Below the pieces are notes generated by a model. It was not told where the DNA came from, made no database searches, and saw only the letters and a program-made list of their open reading frames with translations. A stretch of DNA of 64,000 bases from Rhodococcus sp. ABRD24. GTDB lineage: Bacteria; Actinomycetota; Actinomycetes; Mycobacteriales; Mycobacteriaceae. Every line of letters begins with the position of its first letter. The stretch's first letter is position 1. Location of the stretch: NCBI RefSeq assembly GCF_004328705.1, contig NZ_CP035319.1:4216001-4280000 (forward strand). Direction: 5' to 3'. Below, in pieces: positions 33,323 to 41,909 of the stretch. The position numbers and the translations under genes were made by a program.

Positions 33323-34032
33323 CAGGCCGGACCCTCGGCGAGTTCGACGGCTGCCGCGGCTCGCCGGCGTCGCACTGCGCGCGGTCGCGTCGTTGTGCGG
33401 GTCGTCCTCGTCCAAGGCGTCAGCAGTCGCCCGCACAGATAGAGCGCGAGGTCGAAGGCCAGTGCGAGGGCGACGATTGCGATGATTCCCGCGACGATCT
33501 GGTCCGGGTAGTCACGCTGGTAGCCCTCCGTGAACAGCTCACCGAGGCCGCCGATTCCGATGAGCGATCCGACCGACACCATCGAGATGTTGGTGACCGC
33601 GACCACGCGGACGCTCGCGACCAGAACCGGCAGTGCCAGCGGCAGTTCCACGGTCAGGGCCCGGCGAAGCGGTGCGAAACCCATTGCGGTGGAGGCATCG
33701 AGGACGTCGGCGGGCACCGCGTCGAGCGCCTCCGGTACCGCGCGGATCAGCAGCGCCGTCGAGTAGATCGTCAGGGCGATGACGACATTGTTCGGGTCCA
33801 GGATGCCGAGACCTACGACGCTGGGGATCGTCACGAACAGTGCCAGCGACGGGATCGTGAAGGCGATGCTCGCGGCCACCAGCGTGGTCCGGCGCAGCCA
33901 GCGGACGCGTCGGACGGCGGTGCCGACCGGGATGGCGATGAGCAGGCCGAGCAGCAGCGGCAGCAGCGCGAGATACAGGTGCTCGCGTGTCAGGTCCAGG
34001 ACCCGGGGGAAGTTCTCGACGAGCCAGTGCAT
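33322..34032 (-). CDS. proW: Glycine betaine/choline-type ABC permease (first)
   Basis: 236-aa permease (ProW/OpuCB class) with helices from about residue 18 on and the EAA loop DASTAMGFAPLRRALTVELPLALP. It ends in a long basic tail (TRTTRTTTRPRAVRRRRAAA) that is unusual for the family and overlaps translation of proZ by one base. ATG 34032 lies 4 nt after the ATPase stop. It pairs with the next permease to form the membrane channel. Confidence 0.88.
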   Translation of the reverse strand: MHWLVENFPRVLDLTREHLYLALLPLLLGLLIAIPVGTAVRRVRWLRRTTLVAASIAFTIPSLALFVTIPSVVGLGILDPNNVVIALTIYSTALLIRAVPEALDAVPADVLDASTAMGFAPLRRALTVELPLALPVLVASVRVVAVTNISMVSVGSLIGIGGLGELFTEGYQRDYPDQIVAGIIAIVALALAFDLALYLCGRLLTPWTRTTRTTTRPRAVRRRRAAAAVELAEGPA

Positions 34033-34036
34033 TCTG

Positions 34037-35158
34037 TCACCGGCCGTTCCGGGCGCGGTCCGCGGCGCGGCGCTGCTCGTCGAGGCGAGCCAGGACGTCG
34101 GTGGCGGTAATGCCGCCCACCACGGTGCCGCGGGTGTCCACTGCGACCCCGATGCCCGACGGCGACGAGATCGCGGCGTCGAGGGCCCGCCTCAGGTCTG
34201 CGCCGATGGTGAACAGCGAACCGCCCGCCGTAGTCGCGTCCTCGATCGGACGTCCGGCGCGGAACGCCGCCACGCCCGTCGCGTCGATCCACCCACGTGG
34301 CCGCCCGTCGTCGGTCACCACGAGAGTCCACTGGTCGGCCGCCGGCTCGAGGTCGGTCAGCTGCCGCTCGGTGGCCGAGGCGATCGCCCGCAACTCGAGT
34401 GCGTCCGCGCTGCGGAACGACAGCCCGCGGTAGCCTCGGTCGTGTCCGACGAACTCGGCCACGAAATCCGTTGTGGGGGAGGCCAGCACGTTCTGTGGGG
34501 TGTCGTACTGCTGCAGCCGCCCGTGTGGGCCGAACACCGCGACCCGATCGCCGAGTGTGACGGCCTCGTCGATATCGTGGGTGACGAAGACGATGGTCTT
34601 GCGTAGTTCGGCCTGCAGTCGCTGCATCTCCGCCTGCAGGTCCGAGCGCACCACCGGATCGACCGCGCTGAAGGGTTCGTCCATCAGCAGGATCGGCGGA
34701 TCGGCCGCGAGTGCGCGGGCGACGCCGACCCGTTGCTGCTGGCCCCCGGACAGCTGAGCCGGATAGCGCACGGCGAGCGCCGGATCCAGCCCCACCCGCT
34801 CGAGAACCGTGAACGCGGCGCGCCGAGCGGACCGGCGGGTCTGGCCGCACAGCACCGGGACGGTCGAGACGTTGTCGATGACCGTGCGGTGCGGCAGCAG
34901 CCCGGCACTCTGGATGACGTAGCCGATACCGCGCCGCAGTTCGACGGCGTTGACCGTGGCCACGTCACGACCGTCGACTGTCACGGTGCCGCCGGTGGGC
35001 GTCACCATCCGGTTGATCATCCGCATCGACGTCGTCTTCCCACAGCCTGACGGACCGACGAATACGGTGAACGACCCGGCCTCGATCTCGAGGTCGAGAC
35101 CGTCGACGGCCACCGTGCCGTCCAGGAACTCCTTGGTGGCGCCCGAGAACGAGATCAC
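34037..35158 (-). CDS. proV: Compatible-solute ABC transporter ATPase with CBS region
   Basis: ATP-binding subunit (ProV/OpuCA class). Walker A GPSGCGKTT is near residue 37, signature LSGGQQQRVGVARAL, Walker B ILLMDEPFSAVD and switch FVTHDIDEAV. The C-terminal ~110 residues carry CBS-like repeats (ending VAVDTRGTVVGGITATDVLAR), the ionic-strength sensor of OpuC/ProV ATPases. GTG 35158 overlaps the proX stop (GTGA); a longer frame to 35194 is rejected. 373 aa is normal. Confidence 0.92.
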   Translation of the reverse strand: MISFSGATKEFLDGTVAVDGLDLEIEAGSFTVFVGPSGCGKTTSMRMINRMVTPTGGTVTVDGRDVATVNAVELRRGIGYVIQSAGLLPHRTVIDNVSTVPVLCGQTRRSARRAAFTVLERVGLDPALAVRYPAQLSGGQQQRVGVARALAADPPILLMDEPFSAVDPVVRSDLQAEMQRLQAELRKTIVFVTHDIDEAVTLGDRVAVFGPHGRLQQYDTPQNVLASPTTDFVAEFVGHDRGYRGLSFRSADALELRAIASATERQLTDLEPAADQWTLVVTDDGRPRGWIDATGVAAFRAGRPIEDATTAGGSLFTIGADLRRALDAAISSPSGIGVAVDTRGTVVGGITATDVLARLDEQRRAADRARNGR

Positions 35159-36108
35159 GAGATCGGTGTGTCCAGTCCCTGACGCGTCACCCACTGCTTC
35201 GCTGCCGTGGCCGGTTCGGTTTTACTGTCGCCCGAGACCGCTTCGTTGAGCGCGACCAGTTCCTCGGTGGTGAGCTTCGCGGACACGGCATCGAGGACAC
35301 GCGCCAGACGGTCGGAGTTCGCGCTCGCGCGCAGCACTGGCACCACGTTCTGCGCCGGGAAGGTCGCCGCCGGATCGGCGAGAACTACCAGGTCGTTTGC
35401 TTCGATGGCGGGCGAGGTGGTGAAGATGTTGGCCGCGACCACCTGCCCGGACGTCAGCGCCTGCACCGTCGCCGGTCCGCCGCCGTCGCCGATCGGTACG
35501 AACTTCGACGGCGAGATGTCGAGGCCGTAGTTGGCCCGCAGGCCGGGCAGCCCCACCGACCGCTCCTGGAATTCGGCCGGCGCTGCGAACGTGACCTCAG
35601 CGGAGTGCGGGGCCAGGTCTGCGATCGAGGTCAGGTTCCAGCGCTCGGCCGTCGCGCGGGTGACGACCACCGCGTCCTTGTTCTCGCCGGGTGCCGGGGT
35701 GGTGATCATCAGGTCCGGGGCCAGCGCGGCGGGCAGTGCTGCGTCGATCTGTTCGGCAGTGGTTGCTGTCGAATCCGGGTTCAGGTACTCGAGCAGGTTG
35801 CCGGTGTATTCGGGGATGACAGTGAGCGAACCGTCGCGGAGGGCGGGCATGTAGGCCTCGCGGCTGCCGATGCTCATCTTGGTGCCGACATCGAAACCGT
35901 TGGCCCGCAACGCCTCGGCGTAGATGTAGCCGACCGTTTGTGATTCGGGGAAGTTGGCGGAGCCGACGACGATGGCGCTCGGGTCGCCTTCGGACGTGGT
36001 GCCGGCCTCGAGCGGATCGCTTCCGCCGCACGCGGCTACGGTGGTCAGCGTGAGTGCCAGTGCGGCCACCGCAAGGCCGCGACGTGTGCGGATCCGGGAA
36101 CTCTTCAT
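35155..36108 (-). CDS. proX: Glycine betaine/choline-type substrate-binding lipoprotein
   Basis: OpuAC/ProX-family lipoprotein. The signal peptide RTRRGLAVAALALTLTTVAAC ends at a lipobox, Cys near residue 27, followed by GGSDPLE. The ligand-binding fold begins IVVGSANFPESQTVGYIYAEAL and contains VIPEYTGNLLEYLN, typical of OpuCC/ProX. ATG 36108 has GGAAGGA 5 nt upstream; the frame open to 36300 lacks a signal peptide at its start. It heads the proXVWZ operon and is divergent from a second binding protein. Confidence 0.92.
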   Translation of the reverse strand: MKSSRIRTRRGLAVAALALTLTTVAACGGSDPLEAGTTSEGDPSAIVVGSANFPESQTVGYIYAEALRANGFDVGTKMSIGSREAYMPALRDGSLTVIPEYTGNLLEYLNPDSTATTAEQIDAALPAALAPDLMITTPAPGENKDAVVVTRATAERWNLTSIADLAPHSAEVTFAAPAEFQERSVGLPGLRANYGLDISPSKFVPIGDGGGPATVQALTSGQVVAANIFTTSPAIEANDLVVLADPAATFPAQNVVPVLRASANSDRLARVLDAVSAKLTTEELVALNEAVSGDSKTEPATAAKQWVTRQGLDTPIS

Positions 36109-36245
36109 TGTCGTCCTTCCATCGGATCGTGCAAGACCGCTCGTGATGGTGCGCGCCGCCAGTGTAACGATAGGGACGGAACACGCGCAGGTTTGAACAC
36201 GCTGGCCAGGTCTGTGCGTACGGATGTCGAGTGGAGAGGGACGCG

Positions 36246-37163
36246 GTGGCACAGAAGGGGAATGGGCAACCGGCCCGGTTCGCGGTGGGTTTGGCGGCAC
36301 TCGCGCTGCTGGGCGCGGTCACCGCATGCGGCGTCGACACCGGCAGCACCGTCGCGGGCCCGCCGGAGCCCGGGACCGTCGTCGTCGGCTCCGGAGACTC
36401 GATCGAGAGCGAAGTGGTGGCACGCATCTATGCCGGTGCGCTGGCCGCGGCAGGGACCCGCACCGAGCTGCGGACCGGGATCGGGAACCGCGGCGCGTAC
36501 CTTGCCGCACTCGACGCCGACACTGTCTCGCTGGTGCCGGATCGTACGGGCCGGCTCCTGCAGCACTTCGATCCGGACTCTGCGGCCACCGAGGAAGAAG
36601 AGGTGTACGAGGCACTGAACAAGTCTCTGCCGGAGGGGCTTTCGGTCTCGGACTACGCTCTCGCGGACGATCGCTCGACGCTGGTTCTGGCTGCCGGCCA
36701 GGCCGGCCGTCTCTCCGCTCGCTCGCTCGAAGATCTGGCCCCGCGGTGCGGGGAGTTGACGCTGCGCGCATCAGAGACCTTCAGTCAGGACGTGAACGGC
36801 CTCTCGCGGCTGCAGTCCGTGTACGGGTGCACGTTCGGGCAGGTGCTCCCGGGCGGCCCGGATGCGCAGGTTTCTGCGGATGTCCTCGCAGGGTCCGCGC
36901 TGGTCGGCGGCATCACGGCGGGATCTCCCGAGATCCGGCCCGACGACCTGACGGTGCTGGCCGACGACGAGTCGGCGTTCATGGCGCAGAACGTGGTACC
37001 GCTGTTCCGGACCGGGACGTTGGGGGACGCTCAGGTCAAGGCCCTCAATGTGGTGGCCGGAGAACTCACCACCGCGGACCTGGCGGAACTGGTGGGCCGT
37101 ATCCGTGACGGGAAGGTATCATCAGCCGATGCTGCGGGGGAGTGGCTCTCCGACCACATCTGA
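36246..37163 (+). CDS. Second OpuAC/ProX-like binding lipoprotein, divergent
   Basis: Paralogue of the neighbouring ProX. The signal peptide FAVGLAALALLGAVTAC ends at a lipobox cysteine. VVVGSGDSIESEVVARIYAGAL and SLVPDRTGRLLQHFDPDS are recognisable copies of the ProX segments, while the fold ends AELVGRIRDGKVSSADAAGEW. Sequence is much diverged: ProX IPEYTGNLLEY becomes VPDRTGRLLQH, losing a Tyr. It may bind another ligand or modulate uptake. GTG 36246 has AGAGGG 5 nt upstream; 36231 is less likely. The 3' end overlaps the convergent esterase gene by 42 nt. Confidence 0.82.
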   Translation: MAQKGNGQPARFAVGLAALALLGAVTACGVDTGSTVAGPPEPGTVVVGSGDSIESEVVARIYAGALAAAGTRTELRTGIGNRGAYLAALDADTVSLVPDRTGRLLQHFDPDSAATEEEEVYEALNKSLPEGLSVSDYALADDRSTLVLAAGQAGRLSARSLEDLAPRCGELTLRASETFSQDVNGLSRLQSVYGCTFGQVLPGGPDAQVSADVLAGSALVGGITAGSPEIRPDDLTVLADDESAFMAQNVVPLFRTGTLGDAQVKALNVVAGELTTADLAELVGRIRDGKVSSADAAGEWLSDHI

Positions 37164-38057
37164 TGGAAATGCCGCGCGCAGGAACGATCCGAGATCAGCC
37201 ACCGCTTCGGCGGCCTCGCGCAGCAGTGACGCTTGCAGGTGCCCGACATGCCACAGACGGGGGAACTCGACGTAGTGCACCCGATTCTCAGCGGCTCGCA
37301 GCCTGCCGACCAGGTCGACGATCTGCGGATAGAGCACCTCACGGATACCCACATGGACCGCGATGGGCGGCAGCCCGGTCGGATCCGCATGCAGCGGTGC
37401 GTATCTCGGGTCGCGGGGGTCGCTGTCACCGAGGTACGCGGCAGCGGACGCGTATGCCCATGCCGTGTTCACGACGACATCGCGATCGAACGGTGCGTCC
37501 CGTGATCCAGGGTCCACCCATGGTGAGATCAGCGCGAGGGCCGCTGGACGCAGGCCGAGTACATCGATCACGCGTCGTCCCGTAGCGAGGGCAAGACCCC
37601 CGCCTGCCGAGTCGCCGGCGACAGCGATCCGGTCCGGCGCGAATCCGTGTACCGCCGTCAGTTCACGGAAGGCAGCGACGGCGTCGTCGAGACCGGCCGG
37701 GAACGGGTGCTCCGGGGCCAGCCGGTAGTCGAGAAGGTAGACCGCGCACGCAGACTCGCGGGCCAGGTGCGCCGCGAGGGAGCGGTGTGTGGCCAGCGAT
37801 CCGATCGTGAACGCGCCACCGTGCAGGTACAGCACGGCGTTGCGACGTTCGGTGGCGCCGACGGTGATCCGCTCCGCGGGCCGGTCGGCGAGTGCGAGCT
37901 TCTGAGCGACCGTCCCGTCGGGCACTGCCTGGATCGGTGCGGCGATGTCCAACAGTGCCCGCTGCGCCGTGAACGGCAGCCTCGCGTTGAGTGCGAGCCG
38001 GTAGAACGGCTTCAGGCTCGCCTCGAGGATCGGGAGCGGAAGTTGAATCGAACGCAC
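37122..38057 (-). CDS. Alpha/beta-hydrolase esterase, HSL family
   Basis: Hormone-sensitive-lipase-type carboxylesterase (about 311 aa). The oxyanion motif LYLHGGAFTIGS is near 77, nucleophile elbow VAGDSAGGGLA (Ser near 148), acidic residue in GIREVLYPQ and His near 270 in LWHVGHL. The start is GTG 38057, with AAAGGG 7 nt upstream; a longer frame overlaps the SDR gene. It lies 17 nt after the SDR stop, the third gene of a BVMO-SDR-esterase operon. In that chain it would hydrolyse the ester made by the monooxygenase. LipR in the mymA locus of M. tuberculosis is a comparable neighbour. Confidence 0.88.
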   Translation of the reverse strand: MRSIQLPLPILEASLKPFYRLALNARLPFTAQRALLDIAAPIQAVPDGTVAQKLALADRPAERITVGATERRNAVLYLHGGAFTIGSLATHRSLAAHLARESACAVYLLDYRLAPEHPFPAGLDDAVAAFRELTAVHGFAPDRIAVAGDSAGGGLALATGRRVIDVLGLRPAALALISPWVDPGSRDAPFDRDVVVNTAWAYASAAAYLGDSDPRDPRYAPLHADPTGLPPIAVHVGIREVLYPQIVDLVGRLRAAENRVHYVEFPRLWHVGHLQASLLREAAEAVADLGSFLRAAFPSDVVGEPLPRSIG

Positions 38058-38074
38058 GGAGTTGCCCTTTCCGG

Positions 38075-38905
38075 CTATTGAGACTTCGGCAGCATGCGAG
38101 AGGTGACCATCGCGACCACCCGCTGGTAGCCCGGGCCGATGATACGAACCCACGCATCGAGGAGCTTGGCGTCTGCTCCGATGAGCACGCGGCCCTTGCC
38201 CTTTCGTACCCCGTTGACAATCGATTCCGCCGCGTCCTCGGGCGTTGTGCGGGCGAGGTGCTGGTCGAAGAACTCCGCGAACGTCGCCTGGTCGTCGCCG
38301 TCAGGCATCGTGGCATTGCGGGCGATTGCGGTCTTGATTCCACCGGGATGCACGCACGTGACCTTGACGGGGTGCTTCGCGATGAGCATTTCCTGGCGCA
38401 GCGATTCGGTGAAGCCGCGGACCGCGAACTTTGCTGCGTTGTAGGCGCTCTGACCGGGAAACGACAGCAGTCCGAACAGGCTCGAGATGTTGACGATGTG
38501 GCCGTCGCCGGACGCGATCACGTGCGGCAGGAAGGCCTTTGTGCCGTTGACGACGCCCCAGAAGTCGACGTCCATGATGCGCTCGATGTCCTTGAACTCC
38601 GAGCGCTCGACCTCGCCGTGAAAGGCGATACCGGCGTTGTTGTAGATTTGGTTGACCTTGCCGAAATGTGCTGCAACGGCATCCGCATACGCCAGCACTG
38701 CCTCGCGTTGGGTGACGTCGAGATGGTCGGACTTGACTTCAGCACCGAGGGCCTCGACCTGACGCACCGTCGCCGCCAGCCCCGCCGAATCCATGTCCGA
38801 CAGCGCCAGTTTCGCGCCCCGTCGCGCGAGTGCCAGCGCGAGTGCGCGGCCGATGCCGGAGCCTGCGCCGGTGATGACGCATACTTTGCCCGAAAACTCG
38901 CTCAT
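38075..38905 (-). CDS. Short-chain dehydrogenase/reductase
   Basis: Classical SDR of 276 aa. The cofactor loop TGAGSGIGRAL (residues 12-22), an acidic LSDMDSAG after beta-2 (favouring NAD), NNAG, catalytic Ser in NISSLFG and YNAAK (Tyr near 155) are all present. ATG 38905 overlaps the BVMO stop (ATGA), which fixes it. It sits between the monooxygenase and the esterase. In a Baeyer-Villiger route it would oxidise a secondary alcohol to the ketone substrate of the monooxygenase. SadH of the mycobacterial mymA operon is analogous. Confidence 0.92.
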   Translation of the reverse strand: MSEFSGKVCVITGAGSGIGRALALALARRGAKLALSDMDSAGLAATVRQVEALGAEVKSDHLDVTQREAVLAYADAVAAHFGKVNQIYNNAGIAFHGEVERSEFKDIERIMDVDFWGVVNGTKAFLPHVIASGDGHIVNISSLFGLLSFPGQSAYNAAKFAVRGFTESLRQEMLIAKHPVKVTCVHPGGIKTAIARNATMPDGDDQATFAEFFDQHLARTTPEDAAESIVNGVRKGKGRVLIGADAKLLDAWVRIIGPGYQRVVAMVTSRMLPKSQ

Positions 38906-40485
38906 TGTGCTGCCACCTTGTCGTCGTCGAAATCGGTAAGTTCGGTGTCGTGGCCGGACATGTGTGCGGGCACGTGCAGGTCCCCGGTGGCCACGCTGCG
39001 GTACGCGCCCAGGTCGAACTGCTTGGTGATGCGGCGGAACTCGAACGTGAAGCCCGGCCACAGCGTGGTGTTGTTTCCGTGCTTGTCGAGATACCAGCTG
39101 GCGCAACCGCCGTTGTTCCACACGCTCTTGGACAGCTTTTCCTGCAACCCCCGGTTGTACCGGTCCTGCGCCTCCTTGCGGACCTCGATAGTGCCGATGT
39201 CGTAACGCTCGATCGCGTCGATCGCGTCGACGACATAGTTGAGCTGCGACTCGATCATGAACACCATCGACGTGTGTCCCAGGCCGGTATTGGGGCCGAC
39301 GAGGAAGAACATGTTCGGGAAGTTGGCGATCGCGGAGCCCTTGTAGCCCTGCTGGCCGCCGTCGTCGAACGTCTCGGCCAGCGAACGCCCGTCCTTGCCG
39401 AAGATGCCGGCAAACGAGGGGGAGTCGGTGACGTGGAACCCGGTGGCAACCACGATCGCGTCGACCTTGCGCTCGATCCCGCTCTTGTCGACGATCGAAT
39501 CGGCGAGCACCTCGGCGATTCCGTCAGTGACCAGATCGACATTGGGCTGGGTGAGTGCCGGGTAGTAGTTGTTCGAGATCAGCATGCGCTTGCAGCCGAT
39601 CTGGAAGTTGGGGGTGACCCTGCGCCGCAGATCCCGGTCCTTGATCTGACGTCGCAGGTGCCGCGCGGCCGCAAACTGGAGCGGCTTCATGAAGATCGGG
39701 GCCTTCGCGAGGCCGACGACCTGGGTCTCGCGCATCCAATAGATCCCGGTGCGGCACAACTTCTGGAATCCGGGCAGATACTTGAAGGCGAGACGCTCGG
39801 CCTTGGTGTACTCACGGTCTGCGCGCGGCAGGATCCACGGCGCGGTGCGCTGGTATACGTCGAGGCGCGAGACCTTCTTCGCGAGCTGCGGAACGATCTG
39901 GATGGCGGAGGCTCCGGTGCCGATCACCGCGACCCGCTTGCCGGTGAGGTCGGTGTCGTGGTTCCACTGTGCGGAGTGGAAGATCTCGCCTTCGAACTGC
40001 TCGATGCCCTTGATATCGGGCAGGGACGGCTCGCACAGTGCGCCGACTGCGGAGATGACGATCTTGGCCTCGAAGTCCCCCTTCGTGGTGTGGACGTCCC
40101 AGCGGGCGGTGTCGTCGTTCCAGTGCGCGGCGAGTACGTCGCATCCGAACACGTGCTTGTCGAGCACGTTGTACCTGCGGGCGACCGACGAGATGTAGCG
40201 CTGAATCTCGGACTGGGGAGAGAAGGAGCGGGTCCACTCCGGATTGAGCGCGAACGAGTACGAGTACAGGTGCGAGGGAACGTCGCAGGCCGCCCCCGGA
40301 TACGTGTTGTCGCGCCACGTGCCGCCGACCTCGGTGCCCCGTTCGAGCACGAGGAAGTCGTGCTTGCCTGCCTGCGCCAGCTTGATAGCCGCGCCGAGGC
40401 CGGCAAAGCCACTGCCGATGATCAGTGTGTCGACCTGGTGCGAAGATACCGCCGGGGCCGAGGTATCTGTGACTGGGAGACTCAT
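38902..40485 (-). CDS. Flavin monooxygenase, Baeyer-Villiger type
   Basis: 527-aa FAD/NADPH class B monooxygenase. The FAD motif IIGSGFAGLGAAIKL is at residues 21-35, the BVMO-type signature FEGEIFHSAQW near 163-174, and the NADPH motif AVIGTGASAIQIVPQL near 190. The residue after the signature Trp is Asn, where consensus has Pro or Asp. It resembles EtaA/MymA-type enzymes that oxygenate ketones or activate thioamide drugs. It is first in the BVMO-SDR-esterase operon and divergent from a TetR gene 72 bp away, as ethA is from ethR. Confidence 0.92.
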   Translation of the reverse strand: MSLPVTDTSAPAVSSHQVDTLIIGSGFAGLGAAIKLAQAGKHDFLVLERGTEVGGTWRDNTYPGAACDVPSHLYSYSFALNPEWTRSFSPQSEIQRYISSVARRYNVLDKHVFGCDVLAAHWNDDTARWDVHTTKGDFEAKIVISAVGALCEPSLPDIKGIEQFEGEIFHSAQWNHDTDLTGKRVAVIGTGASAIQIVPQLAKKVSRLDVYQRTAPWILPRADREYTKAERLAFKYLPGFQKLCRTGIYWMRETQVVGLAKAPIFMKPLQFAAARHLRRQIKDRDLRRRVTPNFQIGCKRMLISNNYYPALTQPNVDLVTDGIAEVLADSIVDKSGIERKVDAIVVATGFHVTDSPSFAGIFGKDGRSLAETFDDGGQQGYKGSAIANFPNMFFLVGPNTGLGHTSMVFMIESQLNYVVDAIDAIERYDIGTIEVRKEAQDRYNRGLQEKLSKSVWNNGGCASWYLDKHGNNTTLWPGFTFEFRRITKQFDLGAYRSVATGDLHVPAHMSGHDTELTDFDDDKVAAQ

Positions 40486-40520
40486 GTAGGTGAGCGTATG
40501 GGAGTTGTTGATTGTGAGTC

Positions 40521-40546
40521 AATAGTCTACTGAACACTATTCAGTA
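40521..40546. promoter_or_regulatory. TetR-type operator between BVMO and tetR
   Basis: TACTGAA-CACTA-TTCAGTA (40528-40546) is a perfect inverted repeat with 7-bp arms. A second, overlapping one, AATAGT-N9-ACTATT, spans 40521-40541. They sit in the 72-bp divergent promoter region and end 11 nt before the regulator ATG. This is a likely binding site of the adjacent TetR protein. Confidence 0.75.
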
Positions 40547-40557
40547 AGGTGGGTTCC

Positions 40558-41169
40558 ATGGAAGGCGCCAAACGGACGCGGCTCAGCCCTCAGGAGCGGC
40601 GCGCACAGCTCATCGACCTGGGGGTGCGCATGCTTGCCGGACGGCCGCTCGAACAGATCTCGGTCGAGGACATTGCCGACCAGGCCGGGGTGTCCCGCGG
40701 TCTGCTGTTCCACTATTTCGCGTCGAAACACGACTTCCACGTCGAGATCGTCCGCCACACCAGCGCCGAGATGCTGGCCCGGACGGCCCCCGATCCGAAC
40801 CTCGAGCCGATCGAGATCCTGCGGGACGTCATGGCGTCGTACGTGGATTACGTCTCGGAGAACCGCGACACCTACGTCTCGCTGCTGCGCGGGACCGCCA
40901 GCGGCGATCCTGAGATGCGCGAGGTCTTCGAGCAGACGCGCGCAGCGATGGCGAGCCGGGTGATCGAACAGCTGCCGACTCTCGGAATCGCACCGAACCC
41001 GCGGATCGAGCTCTCCGTTCGGGGTTGGATCGCATTCGTCGAGGAAGCGACCATCAGTTGGTTGCGTGATCCGCGCATCGCGCGGGACGAGCTGATCGAG
41101 CTGTTGGTGTCGGCCCTGCCCGCCGTCGCGTTGAGCACGGACATGGCGGCGGCACTGCTCGGGGGGTAG
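40558..41169 (+). CDS. TetR-family regulator of the BVMO operon
   Basis: 203-aa TetR repressor. The N-terminal helix-turn-helix is ISVEDIADQAGVSRGLLFHY followed by FASKHDFHVEIV. The C-terminal ligand domain (RDVMASYVDYVSENRDTYVSL...) is of the common TetR_C type. ATG 40558 is preferred to GTG 40549, because AAGGTGGG lies just upstream. It is divergent from the monooxygenase gene with a palindromic operator between them, so autoregulation and repression of the BVMO operon are likely. The inducer is unknown. Confidence 0.88.
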   Translation: MEGAKRTRLSPQERRAQLIDLGVRMLAGRPLEQISVEDIADQAGVSRGLLFHYFASKHDFHVEIVRHTSAEMLARTAPDPNLEPIEILRDVMASYVDYVSENRDTYVSLLRGTASGDPEMREVFEQTRAAMASRVIEQLPTLGIAPNPRIELSVRGWIAFVEEATISWLRDPRIARDELIELLVSALPAVALSTDMAAALLGG

Positions 41170-41179
41170 CCGCGGCTCT

Positions 41180-41899
41180 TCAGAGGTGGCGCAGGAAGCG
41201 TTCCGGCTCAGCCAGGAACGAGCGCCAGTCGCGCACGAGGGCCAATTCCTCCCACGCGGGGTACTCGATCCCGTCCTCGGTGAGTTCCCAGATGTCCGCT
41301 CCCTGGCAGGCCGCCAGCAGCGGGGAGTGCGTCGCGAGAATCACCTGGGATCCCTCTGCTGCCAGATCTGTGATCACGCCCAGCAGGGCCAGACACGACT
41401 GGAACGACAGTGCCGCCTCGGGCTCGTCGAGGATCCACAGCCCTATCCCGATGGGGCGGTCGGCGACGTATCGGAGGAACGACTGTCCGTGCGAAAGCTC
41501 GTTGAGCGCCTGATCGGATGGGCGCACCCGCGTGGCGTCGGCGCCGTCGAAGAGAGCGTGCATAGATTCGGCCCGCAGGAAGCAACCGCCGTACGGCTTG
41601 GGTTCGGCACCGATACACCTCAGATGGCGCCCCAGATCGCTGTCCTCGGCGCTGTGACCGGCGGACCACAGCCGATCCTGCGCTCCCGTGAACCCATCCT
41701 GCCAGGCTGCGGCGACGGCCTCCACCAGTGTCGATTTGCCGACGCCGTTCTCGCCGACGATCACCGTCACTGGGCTGCGGAAGTGGATCCCGCGCTCGCG
41801 TACCCGCGCGATCGCCGGCAGCCCGAAATACCAAGACGCCGGGTCGAACCCGCTCCGAGGAGCGAGTTCGACCCGGCGTAGTGGCAGATCATGTGTCAT
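41180..41899 (-). CDS. AAA family ATPase (COG3910-like)
   Basis: 239-aa ABC/SMC-like ATPase without membrane domains. Walker A VGENGVGKSTL near residue 50, a signature-like LNELSHGQSFL, Walker B GLWILDEPEAALSF and the H-switch ILATHSPLLAA. The start MTHDLPLRRVELAPRSGF fits the family. ATG 41899 lies 10 nt after the kgd stop, so it may be transcribed with kgd. Family members are widespread and mostly uncharacterised; some are linked to defence or DNA maintenance, but nothing here shows that. The 3' end faces the TetR gene 10 nt away. Confidence 0.88.
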   Translation of the reverse strand: MTHDLPLRRVELAPRSGFDPASWYFGLPAIARVRERGIHFRSPVTVIVGENGVGKSTLVEAVAAAWQDGFTGAQDRLWSAGHSAEDSDLGRHLRCIGAEPKPYGGCFLRAESMHALFDGADATRVRPSDQALNELSHGQSFLRYVADRPIGIGLWILDEPEAALSFQSCLALLGVITDLAAEGSQVILATHSPLLAACQGADIWELTEDGIEYPAWEELALVRDWRSFLAEPERFLRHL

Positions 41900-41909
41900 G
41901 AAGCAGGGC

